Below, one piece after another: positions 15,233 through 22,822 of a stretch of 35,007 bases of DNA (positions are counted from its first letter, which is position 1; the number at the start of each line of letters is the position of its first letter). The position numbers and the translations under genes are program-made. The stretch lies in the NCBI GenBank assembly GCA_024276575.1, contig JAJRWY010000068.1, forward strand, positions 1-35,007. The letters are read 5' to 3'. Source of the DNA: Candidatus Binatota bacterium. Its GTDB lineage: Bacteria > Desulfobacterota > Binatia > UBA1149 > CAITLU01. The notes under the pieces are model-generated. The model did not search any database. It was not told the DNA's origin and saw only the letters and a list, made by a program, of their open reading frames with translations.

Positions 15233-17938
15233 ATGGACGTATCCAGAACTATTCGGTTGGCCGCATGCCTATTGTTGTCGAGTGTTGTAGTGACTCCTTC
15301 GCTATCCGTCGCCGCCGGACAGAGCTGCATGGGACGCCAAGCGACTTCTACTTGTGTGGTCAACGGCAATGCAGATTCGCTTTGCGTCGGCACTGACGAG
15401 GATGACCGCATTACCGGTTCCTCGGGTGATGACGTCATAATATCGGGTGGGGGAGACGACCAAGTTGATGCCGGCGACGGTAGCGACTTCGTCTGTTCGG
15501 GCGGAGGCGATGATACCGTTTGGGCCGGGTCTGGTGATGATCGTATCGATAGCGGAGCCGGTGATGACCTCGTCAGCGGTGGAGAAGGTGCGGACCGTAT
15601 CGACGGTGGGCCCGGCGACGACGTTCTCGATGGCGGTGCGGACAACGATACCCTCGATGGAGGAGGCGGCGACGACCGCTTGCGAGGAGGTTCTGGAGAG
15701 GATGCGTGCCTAGCCGGCGAGGATAGCAAAGGTTGCGAAGAAGCAGCCACCAAAGCCGTCATAGAGGCGCGTAAGGCTAAGGCTGAAGCTGTGGCCAAGG
15801 CTGCGGATGAGGCTCGTGTGGTTGAAGCGGCAGCGATCAAAGCCGCCAAGGCCGCTCAAGAGGCCGCTGCTGTGAAGGCTGAAGCAGCTGTGAGAGCAGC
15901 GGCTGAAGCCAAAGCTGCGCAAGAAGCGGCGAAGGCTGCGGCGAAGGCTGCTGAAGAGGCCGCGTCGGCGGCGAGCAAGGCCGTGGAGGCGAGAGAAGCG
16001 GCGGTCGAAGTGAGGGCCTCCACGGCTGGGGCGGCGGCGAAGTCCACGTCGCCGGAGGTGGCCGCCCGAGGTGGGAAGAAGGGCGGCAAAGCGAAGCACA
16101 AGAAAGGCGCCAAGGCGCGAGCCGCTGCGGAAGCTGCGGCCAAAGCACGAGCGGCTGAAGAGGCCGCGGCCAAGGCAAGAGCCGCCGAAGCAGCCGAGGC
16201 CGAGGCGAAGGCCGTGAAGGAAAAGGAAGCTGCGGCCGAAAAGAAGGCTGGCGTAGAGGCCAAGGCGGCAAAAGAAAAGGCGGAAGCTGCGAAGAAGAAA
16301 GCTGAGGCCGAAGCGGAGGCCGCGAAGGCAAAGGAAGCGGCGGCCAAGAAGAAGGCGGACATAGAGGCCAAGGCGGCAAAAGAAAAGGCGGAAGCTGCGA
16401 AGAAGAAAGCCGAGGCCGAAGCGGAGGCCGCGAAGTCAAAGGAAGCGGCAGCCAAGAAGAAGGCGGACATAGAGGCCAAGGCGGCAAAAGAAAAGGCGGA
16501 AGCTGCGAAGAAGAAAGCTGAGGCCGAAGCGGAGGCCGCGAAGTCAAAGGAAGCGGCAGCCAAGAAGAAGGCGGACGCGCAAGCGAAGGTAGTTCTCAAG
16601 AAGGGCGGGCCGGACCTCGCGGTTGACGCGAAAGCCGAATCGGAAGCGATATCTCTCGACGAGAATAGCGATAAAGTCGAGAAGGTATCGGAAGCCATGG
16701 CCGAGGCTCCCGAGGAAGCGGCCGCTTCAAAGCCAGCCGTGCAATGGCCGGTGGCGGGTACGATTATCGAAGCGGCGAATCTTGGCGAGTATGCCGAACT
16801 CAACGGGCCCTCGATTCAATGGCTGATTAACCGAGGTCTCGATATCGAAGTCGGCGAGTATCGGAAGGTGCTCAATCCGCCTCCTTTTCGGGAGGCGACT
16901 GAGAAATATGCGGGGCAGGTCCGGATTTCGGAAGACAGTACTCATTTGATCGATCACGTTGCGGGCATGCCTTTCCCCAAAGTGAACCCCAGCGACCCGC
17001 AGGCGGGCGCCAAGCATATGTTCAATTTCAATACGGCGATCGCGAGGGATGATCTCGACGTTCGCAATTTCGAGTGCAATACGGGACCGCTGGGGACCAA
17101 CGGGCGGCCGGTGCGCGTGGAGCGTACCTTCCTTATCGACCATTTGCGGCGTTTGTATTTTCGCGAACGCACAGTGGTGGACCCCAAACCCGAGATGGTC
17201 AACAAGGATGCCGTTCGTTACAAAGAGGCCTTGTATCCGATCGTAGAGCCTTTCGATCTCAAGGGGACGGGTTTTACGTTCAACCGCTATCTCGATCATA
17301 CCCGTCAAGACGATAGCTGGCTTTATCTTCCCCAGCTTCGCCGTACCCGTCGCTTGTCGTCGGCTCAGCGCTCGGATGCGTTGTTCGGTCAAGACACCGA
17401 TCAGGATAGCTATGCCGGATATGCTGGTAGCGTAGGTTGGGTGGACTGGAAGTATCTTGGTGAGAAGACGATCCTGGCGACATTCCACGGTGTGGCTATC
17501 CCGGTCAAGTGGAAGGACGCTCCTGCCGACTACATACATGACGGGCCCTGGGAGCCGCGTAAGGTCTGGGTAGTGGAAGGGATTTCCAAGCTGCCGCAAT
17601 ACGCGTATTCGAAGCGTATTATCTATCTCGATCAAGACAGTTATCGGATTCCGTATTCCGATATCTACGACCAGGCTGGTGAACTTTGGAAAGTGTGGAT
17701 CAATAGTTTCCTGTTCGCGACCCATCCTTTTCCGGGAGCAACCTACGGCGCTCCTTATGAAGTCGCCTACGAGCCGTCGATTACCATGGTTGACATGCAG
17801 CTCGAGCACGTTACGTACTGCGCGTTGCCTAGCAATCGGTTCCCGGGTGAGCAAGGGTGGTACGCCAACCTGGGGGACCGCGAAGGCACGACCGAGGACT
17901 ACTTTGCGCTCAGTGCGATAATATCGGCTGGACGCTAG
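15233..17938 (+). CDS. Secreted fusion protein: RTX Ca2+-binding repeats, Ala/Lys coiled coil, DUF1329
   Basis: The 901-residue protein begins with a Sec signal peptide (hydrophobic ~8-24, likely cut near SVAA-GQ). Residues ~54-160 hold about eleven GGxGxD-type nonapeptides (GSSGDDVI, GGGDDQVD, GGPGDDVLDGG), the beta-roll that binds Ca2+. Residues ~168-490 are Ala/Lys/Glu helix with three 36-residue tandem repeats. Residues ~503-901 match DUF1329, seen in KYLDHTRQDDSWLYLPQLRR-like sequence, RRLSSAQRSD and SVGWVDWKYLGEK. DUF1329 proteins are periplasmic or outer-membrane-linked and related to lipoprotein-localisation folds, often near lipid or steroid genes. RTX repeats usually go with C-terminal type I secretion, so an N-terminal signal plus DUF1329 is unusual. 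ATG 15233 follows GGA at ten bases. Confidence 0.87.
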   Translation: MDVSRTIRLAACLLLSSVVVTPSLSVAAGQSCMGRQATSTCVVNGNADSLCVGTDEDDRITGSSGDDVIISGGGDDQVDAGDGSDFVCSGGGDDTVWAGSGDDRIDSGAGDDLVSGGEGADRIDGGPGDDVLDGGADNDTLDGGGGDDRLRGGSGEDACLAGEDSKGCEEAATKAVIEARKAKAEAVAKAADEARVVEAAAIKAAKAAQEAAAVKAEAAVRAAAEAKAAQEAAKAAAKAAEEAASAASKAVEAREAAVEVRASTAGAAAKSTSPEVAARGGKKGGKAKHKKGAKARAAAEAAAKARAAEEAAAKARAAEAAEAEAKAVKEKEAAAEKKAGVEAKAAKEKAEAAKKKAEAEAEAAKAKEAAAKKKADIEAKAAKEKAEAAKKKAEAEAEAAKSKEAAAKKKADIEAKAAKEKAEAAKKKAEAEAEAAKSKEAAAKKKADAQAKVVLKKGGPDLAVDAKAESEAISLDENSDKVEKVSEAMAEAPEEAAASKPAVQWPVAGTIIEAANLGEYAELNGPSIQWLINRGLDIEVGEYRKVLNPPPFREATEKYAGQVRISEDSTHLIDHVAGMPFPKVNPSDPQAGAKHMFNFNTAIARDDLDVRNFECNTGPLGTNGRPVRVERTFLIDHLRRLYFRERTVVDPKPEMVNKDAVRYKEALYPIVEPFDLKGTGFTFNRYLDHTRQDDSWLYLPQLRRTRRLSSAQRSDALFGQDTDQDSYAGYAGSVGWVDWKYLGEKTILATFHGVAIPVKWKDAPADYIHDGPWEPRKVWVVEGISKLPQYAYSKRIIYLDQDSYRIPYSDIYDQAGELWKVWINSFLFATHPFPGATYGAPYEVAYEPSITMVDMQLEHVTYCALPSNRFPGEQGWYANLGDREGTTEDYFALSAIISAGR
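16244..16567 (+). repeat. Three tandem 108-bp repeats in the coiled-coil section
   Basis: Units start at 16244, 16352 and 16460; a fourth begins at 16568 and diverges after a few codons. Copies two and three are nearly identical in DNA, and copy one differs at a few bases. Each encodes 36 residues of the pattern K-A-(D/G)-(I/V)-E-A-K followed by Ala/Lys/Glu helix. Near identity points to recent expansion. Confidence 0.88.
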
Positions 17939-17949
17939 CCGGCGAGAAA

Positions 17950-17992
17950 ATCCACGGAGGGCTTTGTTCCGTATAGGTGTTTGTCCGTGGAT
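17950..17992 (+). promoter_or_regulatory. Inverted repeat enclosing the start of the LPG-synthase-like gene
   Basis: ATCCACGGA (17950-17958) and TCCGTGGAT (17984-17992) are perfect nine-base inverted repeats. The 25-base loop holds the AGGTG ribosome site and TTG 17981, and the second arm covers GTG 17987. In mRNA this would fold around the start, which could modulate translation. Confidence 0.45.
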
Positions 17993-19015
17993 CCTGGAAA
18001 AAGTACGAATGAAGCGATAGCGGTTCCTCTTTCGCAGTCCACCGGGTCGCGAAGGCGAGCCGCCATCGCTATTGGGATCGCTGTTTCCATCGTGTTCGTC
18101 GCCTTGGCGGTGCGCAATATACACGTCGCGCAAGTAGCCGAGGAACTGGCGGGAGCGGCGCTCACTTTTCTAGTAGTTTCCGTATTCACGAAATTGGCTG
18201 GGATGCTCGCCCTTACGGTTCGTTCGCAAGTCCTGCTCGAGCCACTCCATGCCTTCTCACCGTCTCTGGTTTTCAAGTCCCTGCTGGTCGGTTTCGGCGG
18301 CAACAACGTGTTGCCGTTACGAATGGGGGAATTGCTTCGTATCGATTATCTTGCCCGGCACGGTGGCGTGCCAAGAGCGTCTTGCCTGAGCGTCGTCGTG
18401 CTCGAACGGTTACTCGACGCACTGTGCATATTTACGTTCTTTGCCGCGGGAATCCCCTTAATGCTGAGTGATCTCGATCTTGGCGGGGCGCTATATCCAC
18501 TCGGATTCTCGTTGCTGGTGGCCGTCTTCGTTGCGCTGGTTGCCAGCCGTTATCCGGGAGCTTTGGTGGTGCTTTGCCGCCGCGTAGCTTCCTTGTTCGG
18601 TGTACGTGCGGCGGAGTTTGCGGGTGAGAAAGCCGGACAGTTGGCCGGCGGGCTTGCCGCTTTGTCGTCCATGCGTTCGGTCGTCTTCGTGGTTCTGCTC
18701 TCGGCACTGTCGTGGATGTTGACGATGGTGTCGATTCAGTTGTGGATATGGGCTTTCCATTTGAGCTTGCCGTGGTATGCGGCGCTTCTGGTTCTGGGCT
18801 TCATCGCCTTCGGTACGGCTTTACCTTCGGCTCCGGGATACGTTGGCACTTATCACTACTTTGCTGCGGCTGCGATGGAGTTGTTGGGTGTGGATCCGGA
18901 CGTGGCAGTGTCTTTTGCGATCGTTGGACACGCCGTATCGGTGGTGCCGGTGACATTGATCGCGTCTTCGGTGGTGTATACTGAGGTGCGCGATTTTAGG
19001 CGAGGTGGGAGTTGA
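17981..19015 (+). CDS. LPG-synthase TM-region-like (UPF0104/AglD2) membrane protein
   Basis: The 344-residue protein has about eight hydrophobic helices and the hallmarks of the lysylphosphatidylglycerol-synthase TM-region family: PLRMGELLRIDYL, the family's R-x-G-E-x-x-R element, and LPSAPGYVGTYHYFA near the C-terminus. Family members without the MprF catalytic domain occur in glycan and lipid loci and are proposed to flip or modify lipid-linked substrates, with no settled activity. TTG 17981 follows AGGTG closely; GTG 17987 has better spacing and is equally possible. The stop overlaps the start of the methyltransferase by four bases, so the two are probably translated together. An inverted repeat lies across the start region. 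Confidence 0.83.
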   Translation: MSVDPGKSTNEAIAVPLSQSTGSRRRAAIAIGIAVSIVFVALAVRNIHVAQVAEELAGAALTFLVVSVFTKLAGMLALTVRSQVLLEPLHAFSPSLVFKSLLVGFGGNNVLPLRMGELLRIDYLARHGGVPRASCLSVVVLERLLDALCIFTFFAAGIPLMLSDLDLGGALYPLGFSLLVAVFVALVASRYPGALVVLCRRVASLFGVRAAEFAGEKAGQLAGGLAALSSMRSVVFVVLLSALSWMLTMVSIQLWIWAFHLSLPWYAALLVLGFIAFGTALPSAPGYVGTYHYFAAAAMELLGVDPDVAVSFAIVGHAVSVVPVTLIASSVVYTEVRDFRRGGS

Positions 19016-19908
19016 TCGCCGTGCCAGGGGCTTCCTCCGCTGCTACTGCGTTCTGCAGTCTTTGCCAGAGCGAAAAACCGGTTTCCCTTTGGGTGAGGAA
19101 GAAGGATCGCAAAGCCGGCACCGGCGTCTGGAATCTTCTCCGCTGTCTCGAATGTGGCTTCGTCTTTGCTTGGCCGCAGCCTTCAGATGACGATTCGAAA
19201 TGCTATTACGAGAGTGTATTCGAGAGGTCATACGGAAACTATTTAAAGGCGCGCAACGTCAAACTTCATCATTTCGACGAGAAACTCGATCTGATTTGCC
19301 GCTATGTACGGACTCCCGCATCGATGCTCGACGTAGGTTGCGCGGCAGGATTCTTGCTCGAGGCGGGGATGTCGCGTGGTTTCGATGTCCATGGGGTAGA
19401 GATCAACCGCAAGGTAGAGGCGCACTTGAACCCTTCCTTGCGCGGCAAGGTACGCTTCGGAACATTGGAGAGTATTCGGTTCCGCACTCGATTCGACCTG
19501 ATCACCTTGTTCGACGTTCTCGAGCACACGGCTGATCCGCGCCGGTTGGTTTCGCGCTGCAGGGAACTTCTCAATCCGGGGGGTCTGATTGCCATCGAGG
19601 TTCCCTGTATCGATTCGGCGGCTGCAAGAATTCTCGGCCGTTTCTGGTACCACTACGCGCCTCCGGCACACCTATCGTATTTTTCCCGCGATACCCTCGC
19701 GCTTGTCGCTGCGCGTGAGGGACTCGACATTTGCTACGAGGGGTGGACGAGGAAATATTTCACCGCCGGATACCTCTGGTCGCAAATTGCGGACACCTAT
19801 CTAGGCGGTGCGTTCAAGCCGGAGGCATCGTTGCTTGACTCGAGCCGCGGCTTCTCGGTGCCGATGAGCGAGCGATTGCTGCTGCTCTCGGTGTCTGATC
19901 AAGGTTAG
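19012..19908 (+). CDS. Class I SAM methyltransferase with N-terminal zinc ribbon
   Basis: The 298-residue protein begins with paired CxxC motifs (CSLCQSEK at ~15-22 and CLECGFVFAWPQP at ~45-57), a zinc ribbon found on many sugar or lipid methyltransferases. The SAM-binding domain follows with motif I MLDVGCAAGFLLEAG (~103-117), GVEINRK, and LITLFDVLEHTADPRRLV, then LLNPGGLIAIEVP. HAHLSYFS-type loop residues (PPAHLSYFSRDTL) are typical of Methyltransf_23 proteins in polysaccharide clusters. TTG 19012 is preceded by GAGGTGGGAG and overlaps the previous stop (TTGA). The stop TAG 19906-19908 overlaps the opposing glycosyltransferase's stop. A glycan or glycolipid acceptor is likely from context. 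Confidence 0.87.
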   Translation: MIAVPGASSAATAFCSLCQSEKPVSLWVRKKDRKAGTGVWNLLRCLECGFVFAWPQPSDDDSKCYYESVFERSYGNYLKARNVKLHHFDEKLDLICRYVRTPASMLDVGCAAGFLLEAGMSRGFDVHGVEINRKVEAHLNPSLRGKVRFGTLESIRFRTRFDLITLFDVLEHTADPRRLVSRCRELLNPGGLIAIEVPCIDSAAARILGRFWYHYAPPAHLSYFSRDTLALVAAREGLDICYEGWTRKYFTAGYLWSQIADTYLGGAFKPEASLLDSSRGFSVPMSERLLLLSVSDQG

Positions 19909-21719
19909 TCCTTCCAGTCAGGGTACACGGTTGGAACGTTGCTGGGGTTGAGACCATCGAGTTCCAGTAACCACAGATTAGCACTGCGATCCCAGGCTTG
20001 CAGATAACCGCTGCGGCCTGGGAACTGTTTCATCAATTCTTTGTCGGCCTCGAGGCTTATGTGATTTACCCACAGTACGTCGTTTTCGAGTTTGGGATCG
20101 TTATTGGGGCGCCAGAATACGAAATGGTGGGTGGGTGCTATCGAGTCTTGGCGCACCCAGGGCCGTAGATAGAAGATTACAGCGTTGCTGATGCCCTTTT
20201 CCCGTACAGCAGCGTAGGGGAGATTTACGTTTGTTCCGATCTTCGCCAGTGTGTTGAGCCTTACCGGTGCGTAGGCGCACAGGTTGGCAATGATGAAGCC
20301 CGCGATCAATGCTGCCGGCAGCAGTCTCAAACTCGGGGTTGGGGCTGCTTCGGCTAGGCGCCGGCTTCCCAGCACCACCATGATCAGTAGCGGCCATACC
20401 AATTCTGTGTAGTGAGCGGGGCCGAAAGTATCGACGCCCGAATCCAAAGCGAAGAAATGTACCAGCAGGAACGACCCTGTCATCGCCCAGCCGATCCAAG
20501 CTCCCTGTACACCGCGGCAACACAGGGCGAAGACGATAGCCAGAGGCCAACCGAAGGATGCAAAGTTGAGGCGCAACAGCCCGATTCCTACTTTTCCCAG
20601 TGCTCCCAGTGGATCTTCGAAGCGAAAGTTCGCGTATTTTACTCCCCGGGCGAAAGTCGAGAAGCGGTAGTCGTTCTCGGCGGCGTAGCTGTGAGCGCGC
20701 TGATAAGAAACCACCAGTGGATCGCCGTTTTGTACGTAGTTGACCCAAAGAAACAACATCGCCATCGCAACAGTCGGAAGCGCGAACGCGCCCAGAGCTT
20801 TGACGGCATCCAGTCCCCGGAGGCGGCGTAAGCCGGACAGCCACCACAGCAGTAGTGGAGTTCCTATTCCAGCTGCCGTAGCCGGACGAATGAAGAACGC
20901 CAAGCAAAACGTCATCGCCACGGCAGCGTGCAAGTAAGGGCCGGAACCTTCGTCTCTGGATCGCTGCACGAGATAAGTCGTCCATACCAACGCCATCATA
21001 CAGGTGGTGTGGGACATCTCGGTGGCGGCTGCCATCATCAACATCGGCGAACTCAAATAAAGAAGTAGGCCAAGTTTCGCCCAGGAGGAGCCTGCTAGGC
21101 GTCTGAGCACCAGGAAGATGCCAGGGGTCGTAGCAGCAGCGTAGACAGAGTTCATATAGCCGGTCGCACCGGCGAAAACCCCGGGCATCATCAGTGCCGG
21201 CCAGCCTAGGAAGTATTGAGCGTAAAGCCGCCCATCATTGATCATGAAGACGTTGTCGAAAAAGAGCTTCAGCGGGGGAGAGGGCGCGGTGAGATGCCCT
21301 CCGGCTAGGACCTCGGCCATGAAACGATAGGCGCTTTCATCGTCGGTAATCGCAGCTCCCTTGAGAACGGAAAAACGTATGAGCGCCGGTATCAGAAAAG
21401 CGGCTCCACTTGCCGCTGCAATCCAGGCCCGGTCGGAAGAGTTCTTCCACCATTTAGTAACTGTGAAACTACGAACCCCGCTGCCGGTGGCCTGTAGCAG
21501 GGCGACCGAGGTGCACAGCGCCAGGGCTGTTCCGAAAACCGAGTAGAACAGCAGGAAACTCGCATGGCGTGGCGACGGAATACCCAAAGACCCTAGGTCC
21601 AGGGCGAAACCGTCAAGATGTTTGATCCCGACCGCGTAGTAGAGCAACAGCAAGCCCGTAGCTATGGCCGGCGGCATCCAGGAAGCAGCAAAAGGTCGAT
21701 TGGACGGAGGATCACTCAT
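19905..21719 (-). CDS. Polytopic GT39/ArnT-like membrane glycosyltransferase
   Basis: The 604-residue protein has about 11-13 TM segments and an early luminal loop with TDDESAYRFMAEVLAGGHL near residue 125, the acidic Asp-Asp-Glu placement expected of GT-C enzymes such as ArnT and PMT. YAQYFLGWPALMMPG and SSPMLMMAAATEMSHTTCMM match following family segments. A ~100-residue soluble tail ends the protein. GT-C enzymes take polyprenyl-phosphate sugars and glycosylate lipids or proteins on the periplasmic side. The ATG at 21719 is used; no strong ribosome site is seen. It lies downstream of a crotonase gene on the same strand and runs tail-to-tail into the methyltransferase gene with overlapping stop codons. 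Confidence 0.82.
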   Translation of the reverse strand: MSDPPSNRPFAASWMPPAIATGLLLLYYAVGIKHLDGFALDLGSLGIPSPRHASFLLFYSVFGTALALCTSVALLQATGSGVRSFTVTKWWKNSSDRAWIAAASGAAFLIPALIRFSVLKGAAITDDESAYRFMAEVLAGGHLTAPSPPLKLFFDNVFMINDGRLYAQYFLGWPALMMPGVFAGATGYMNSVYAAATTPGIFLVLRRLAGSSWAKLGLLLYLSSPMLMMAAATEMSHTTCMMALVWTTYLVQRSRDEGSGPYLHAAVAMTFCLAFFIRPATAAGIGTPLLLWWLSGLRRLRGLDAVKALGAFALPTVAMAMLFLWVNYVQNGDPLVVSYQRAHSYAAENDYRFSTFARGVKYANFRFEDPLGALGKVGIGLLRLNFASFGWPLAIVFALCCRGVQGAWIGWAMTGSFLLVHFFALDSGVDTFGPAHYTELVWPLLIMVVLGSRRLAEAAPTPSLRLLPAALIAGFIIANLCAYAPVRLNTLAKIGTNVNLPYAAVREKGISNAVIFYLRPWVRQDSIAPTHHFVFWRPNNDPKLENDVLWVNHISLEADKELMKQFPGRSGYLQAWDRSANLWLLELDGLNPSNVPTVYPDWKD

Positions 21720-21785
21720 CTGGAAAACGAGCCGAACGCACTGTTCTTCTTCCCGTGCCCGGGGTCAAATCCACAGCGTTGCCGG

Positions 21786-22613
21786 CTAATGCCCCTCGAA
21801 CTTGGGTTTGCGCTTCTCGACGAAAGCCGCGGTGCCTTCCTTGGCGTCACGGGTGTGGGCCGACATGACGGCAGCAACACCTTCATAGTCTAGCATCTCG
21901 TCGAGAGTAGAAGTGAGGGCCTTGTGTACGAAACGCCGGGCGAGGTCGACGGCGACACTGGGACCCTGGGCGAGCTTTTTCGCGTAGTCCATCGCTGCCG
22001 CCAAGGCTTCGCCTTCGTCGACCAACTCATCGATCAAGCCTTGCTTGTAAGCCTCCCCGGCGTCGAGAATTTCGCCGGTTTCTACCATCATGAGAGCGGT
22101 CGAGAGGCTCGTTATGCGTGGAAGCAGCCAAGTGATGCCGCAGTCCGGTGCGAAGCCCAAACGAACCATTGCCGCGCTCATGCGTGTGGTTTTGTCGGCG
22201 AAACGCCGGTCGCAGGCCAAAGCGTAGGCAAGCCCGGCACCGACCGCAGGGCCGTGAATAGCGGCTATGACCGGCTTTTCGACCTCGATGATCATCTTGG
22301 TAAAGCCGGCGAAGGGGCCGGCCGGAGTCTTGCGCTGATAGCGCTGTAGTTGCTCGTCTTTGCCGGAGATGCCCGGAATCGGGCGATCGTCAGCGCCGCT
22401 CAGAAACTCAGCGTCACCGCCGGAGCAGAACGCCCGTCCCGCTCCAGTGAGGACGATAGTGCGCACTTCGTCTCGAAAACGAAGCCCGCGAAACAGCTCG
22501 ATCAAGTCACTAGCCAGTTCCCAACTTACCGCGTTGAGGCGTTCGGGGCGATTCAGGGTTACCACGCCGACCCCGTCTTCAATTTCGAAAAGGATGTGTT
22601 TTTCTACGGCCAT
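21786..22613 (-). CDS. Enoyl-CoA hydratase/isomerase family protein, PaaG-like
   Basis: The 275-residue crotonase-fold protein has NRPERLNAVS, FCSGGDAEFL and the oxyanion-hole stretch AAIHGPAVGAGLAYALACD. The two Glu residues that catalyse hydration in classical enoyl-CoA hydratase are replaced (GAGLAYA in place of GGGCELA, and SAAMVRLG in place of GQPEILLG). Instead it has LGFAPDCGITWLLPR, the Asp arrangement of PaaG-type isomerases of ring-epoxide or delta3-delta2 enoyl-CoA. Isomerisation in aromatic or fatty-acyl breakdown is thus more likely than hydration. ATG 22613 has AAGGAGA at a good distance; the frame upstream of it is not conserved. It lies between two membrane glycosyltransferase-like genes, which is odd company. 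Confidence 0.85.
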   Translation of the reverse strand: MAVEKHILFEIEDGVGVVTLNRPERLNAVSWELASDLIELFRGLRFRDEVRTIVLTGAGRAFCSGGDAEFLSGADDRPIPGISGKDEQLQRYQRKTPAGPFAGFTKMIIEVEKPVIAAIHGPAVGAGLAYALACDRRFADKTTRMSAAMVRLGFAPDCGITWLLPRITSLSTALMMVETGEILDAGEAYKQGLIDELVDEGEALAAAMDYAKKLAQGPSVAVDLARRFVHKALTSTLDEMLDYEGVAAVMSAHTRDAKEGTAAFVEKRKPKFEGH

Positions 22614-22822
22614 TCGTGTCGTTCTCCTTGTCTGCTGGGCTAACCCGTGCCGGGTGGCGCGGATACGAGCGCCGGACACGCCCGAAGATGCGGTGCGAGC
22701 GACGGCTAGCCCCGGACTTGCCACGGATCATCCAGGCTGGTCTCGCTCGGGTTATCTCGTTTGTCGTTTGCTACGGCGATCCTGTGTCGTGCCTGCTCCG
22801 TCGTGGATCTTTGCTACGCCCG

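Noticed and set aside
15837-16803. Antisense ORFs over the Ala/Lys repeats
   Set aside because: Low-complexity Pro/Leu or Ala/Ser products caused by the repetitive codons of the real plus-strand gene.
16727-18133. 468-codon minus-strand ORF opposite the DUF1329 region
   Set aside because: The plus strand clearly encodes DUF1329 with signal peptide and RTX repeats; the antisense product has no recognisable motif.
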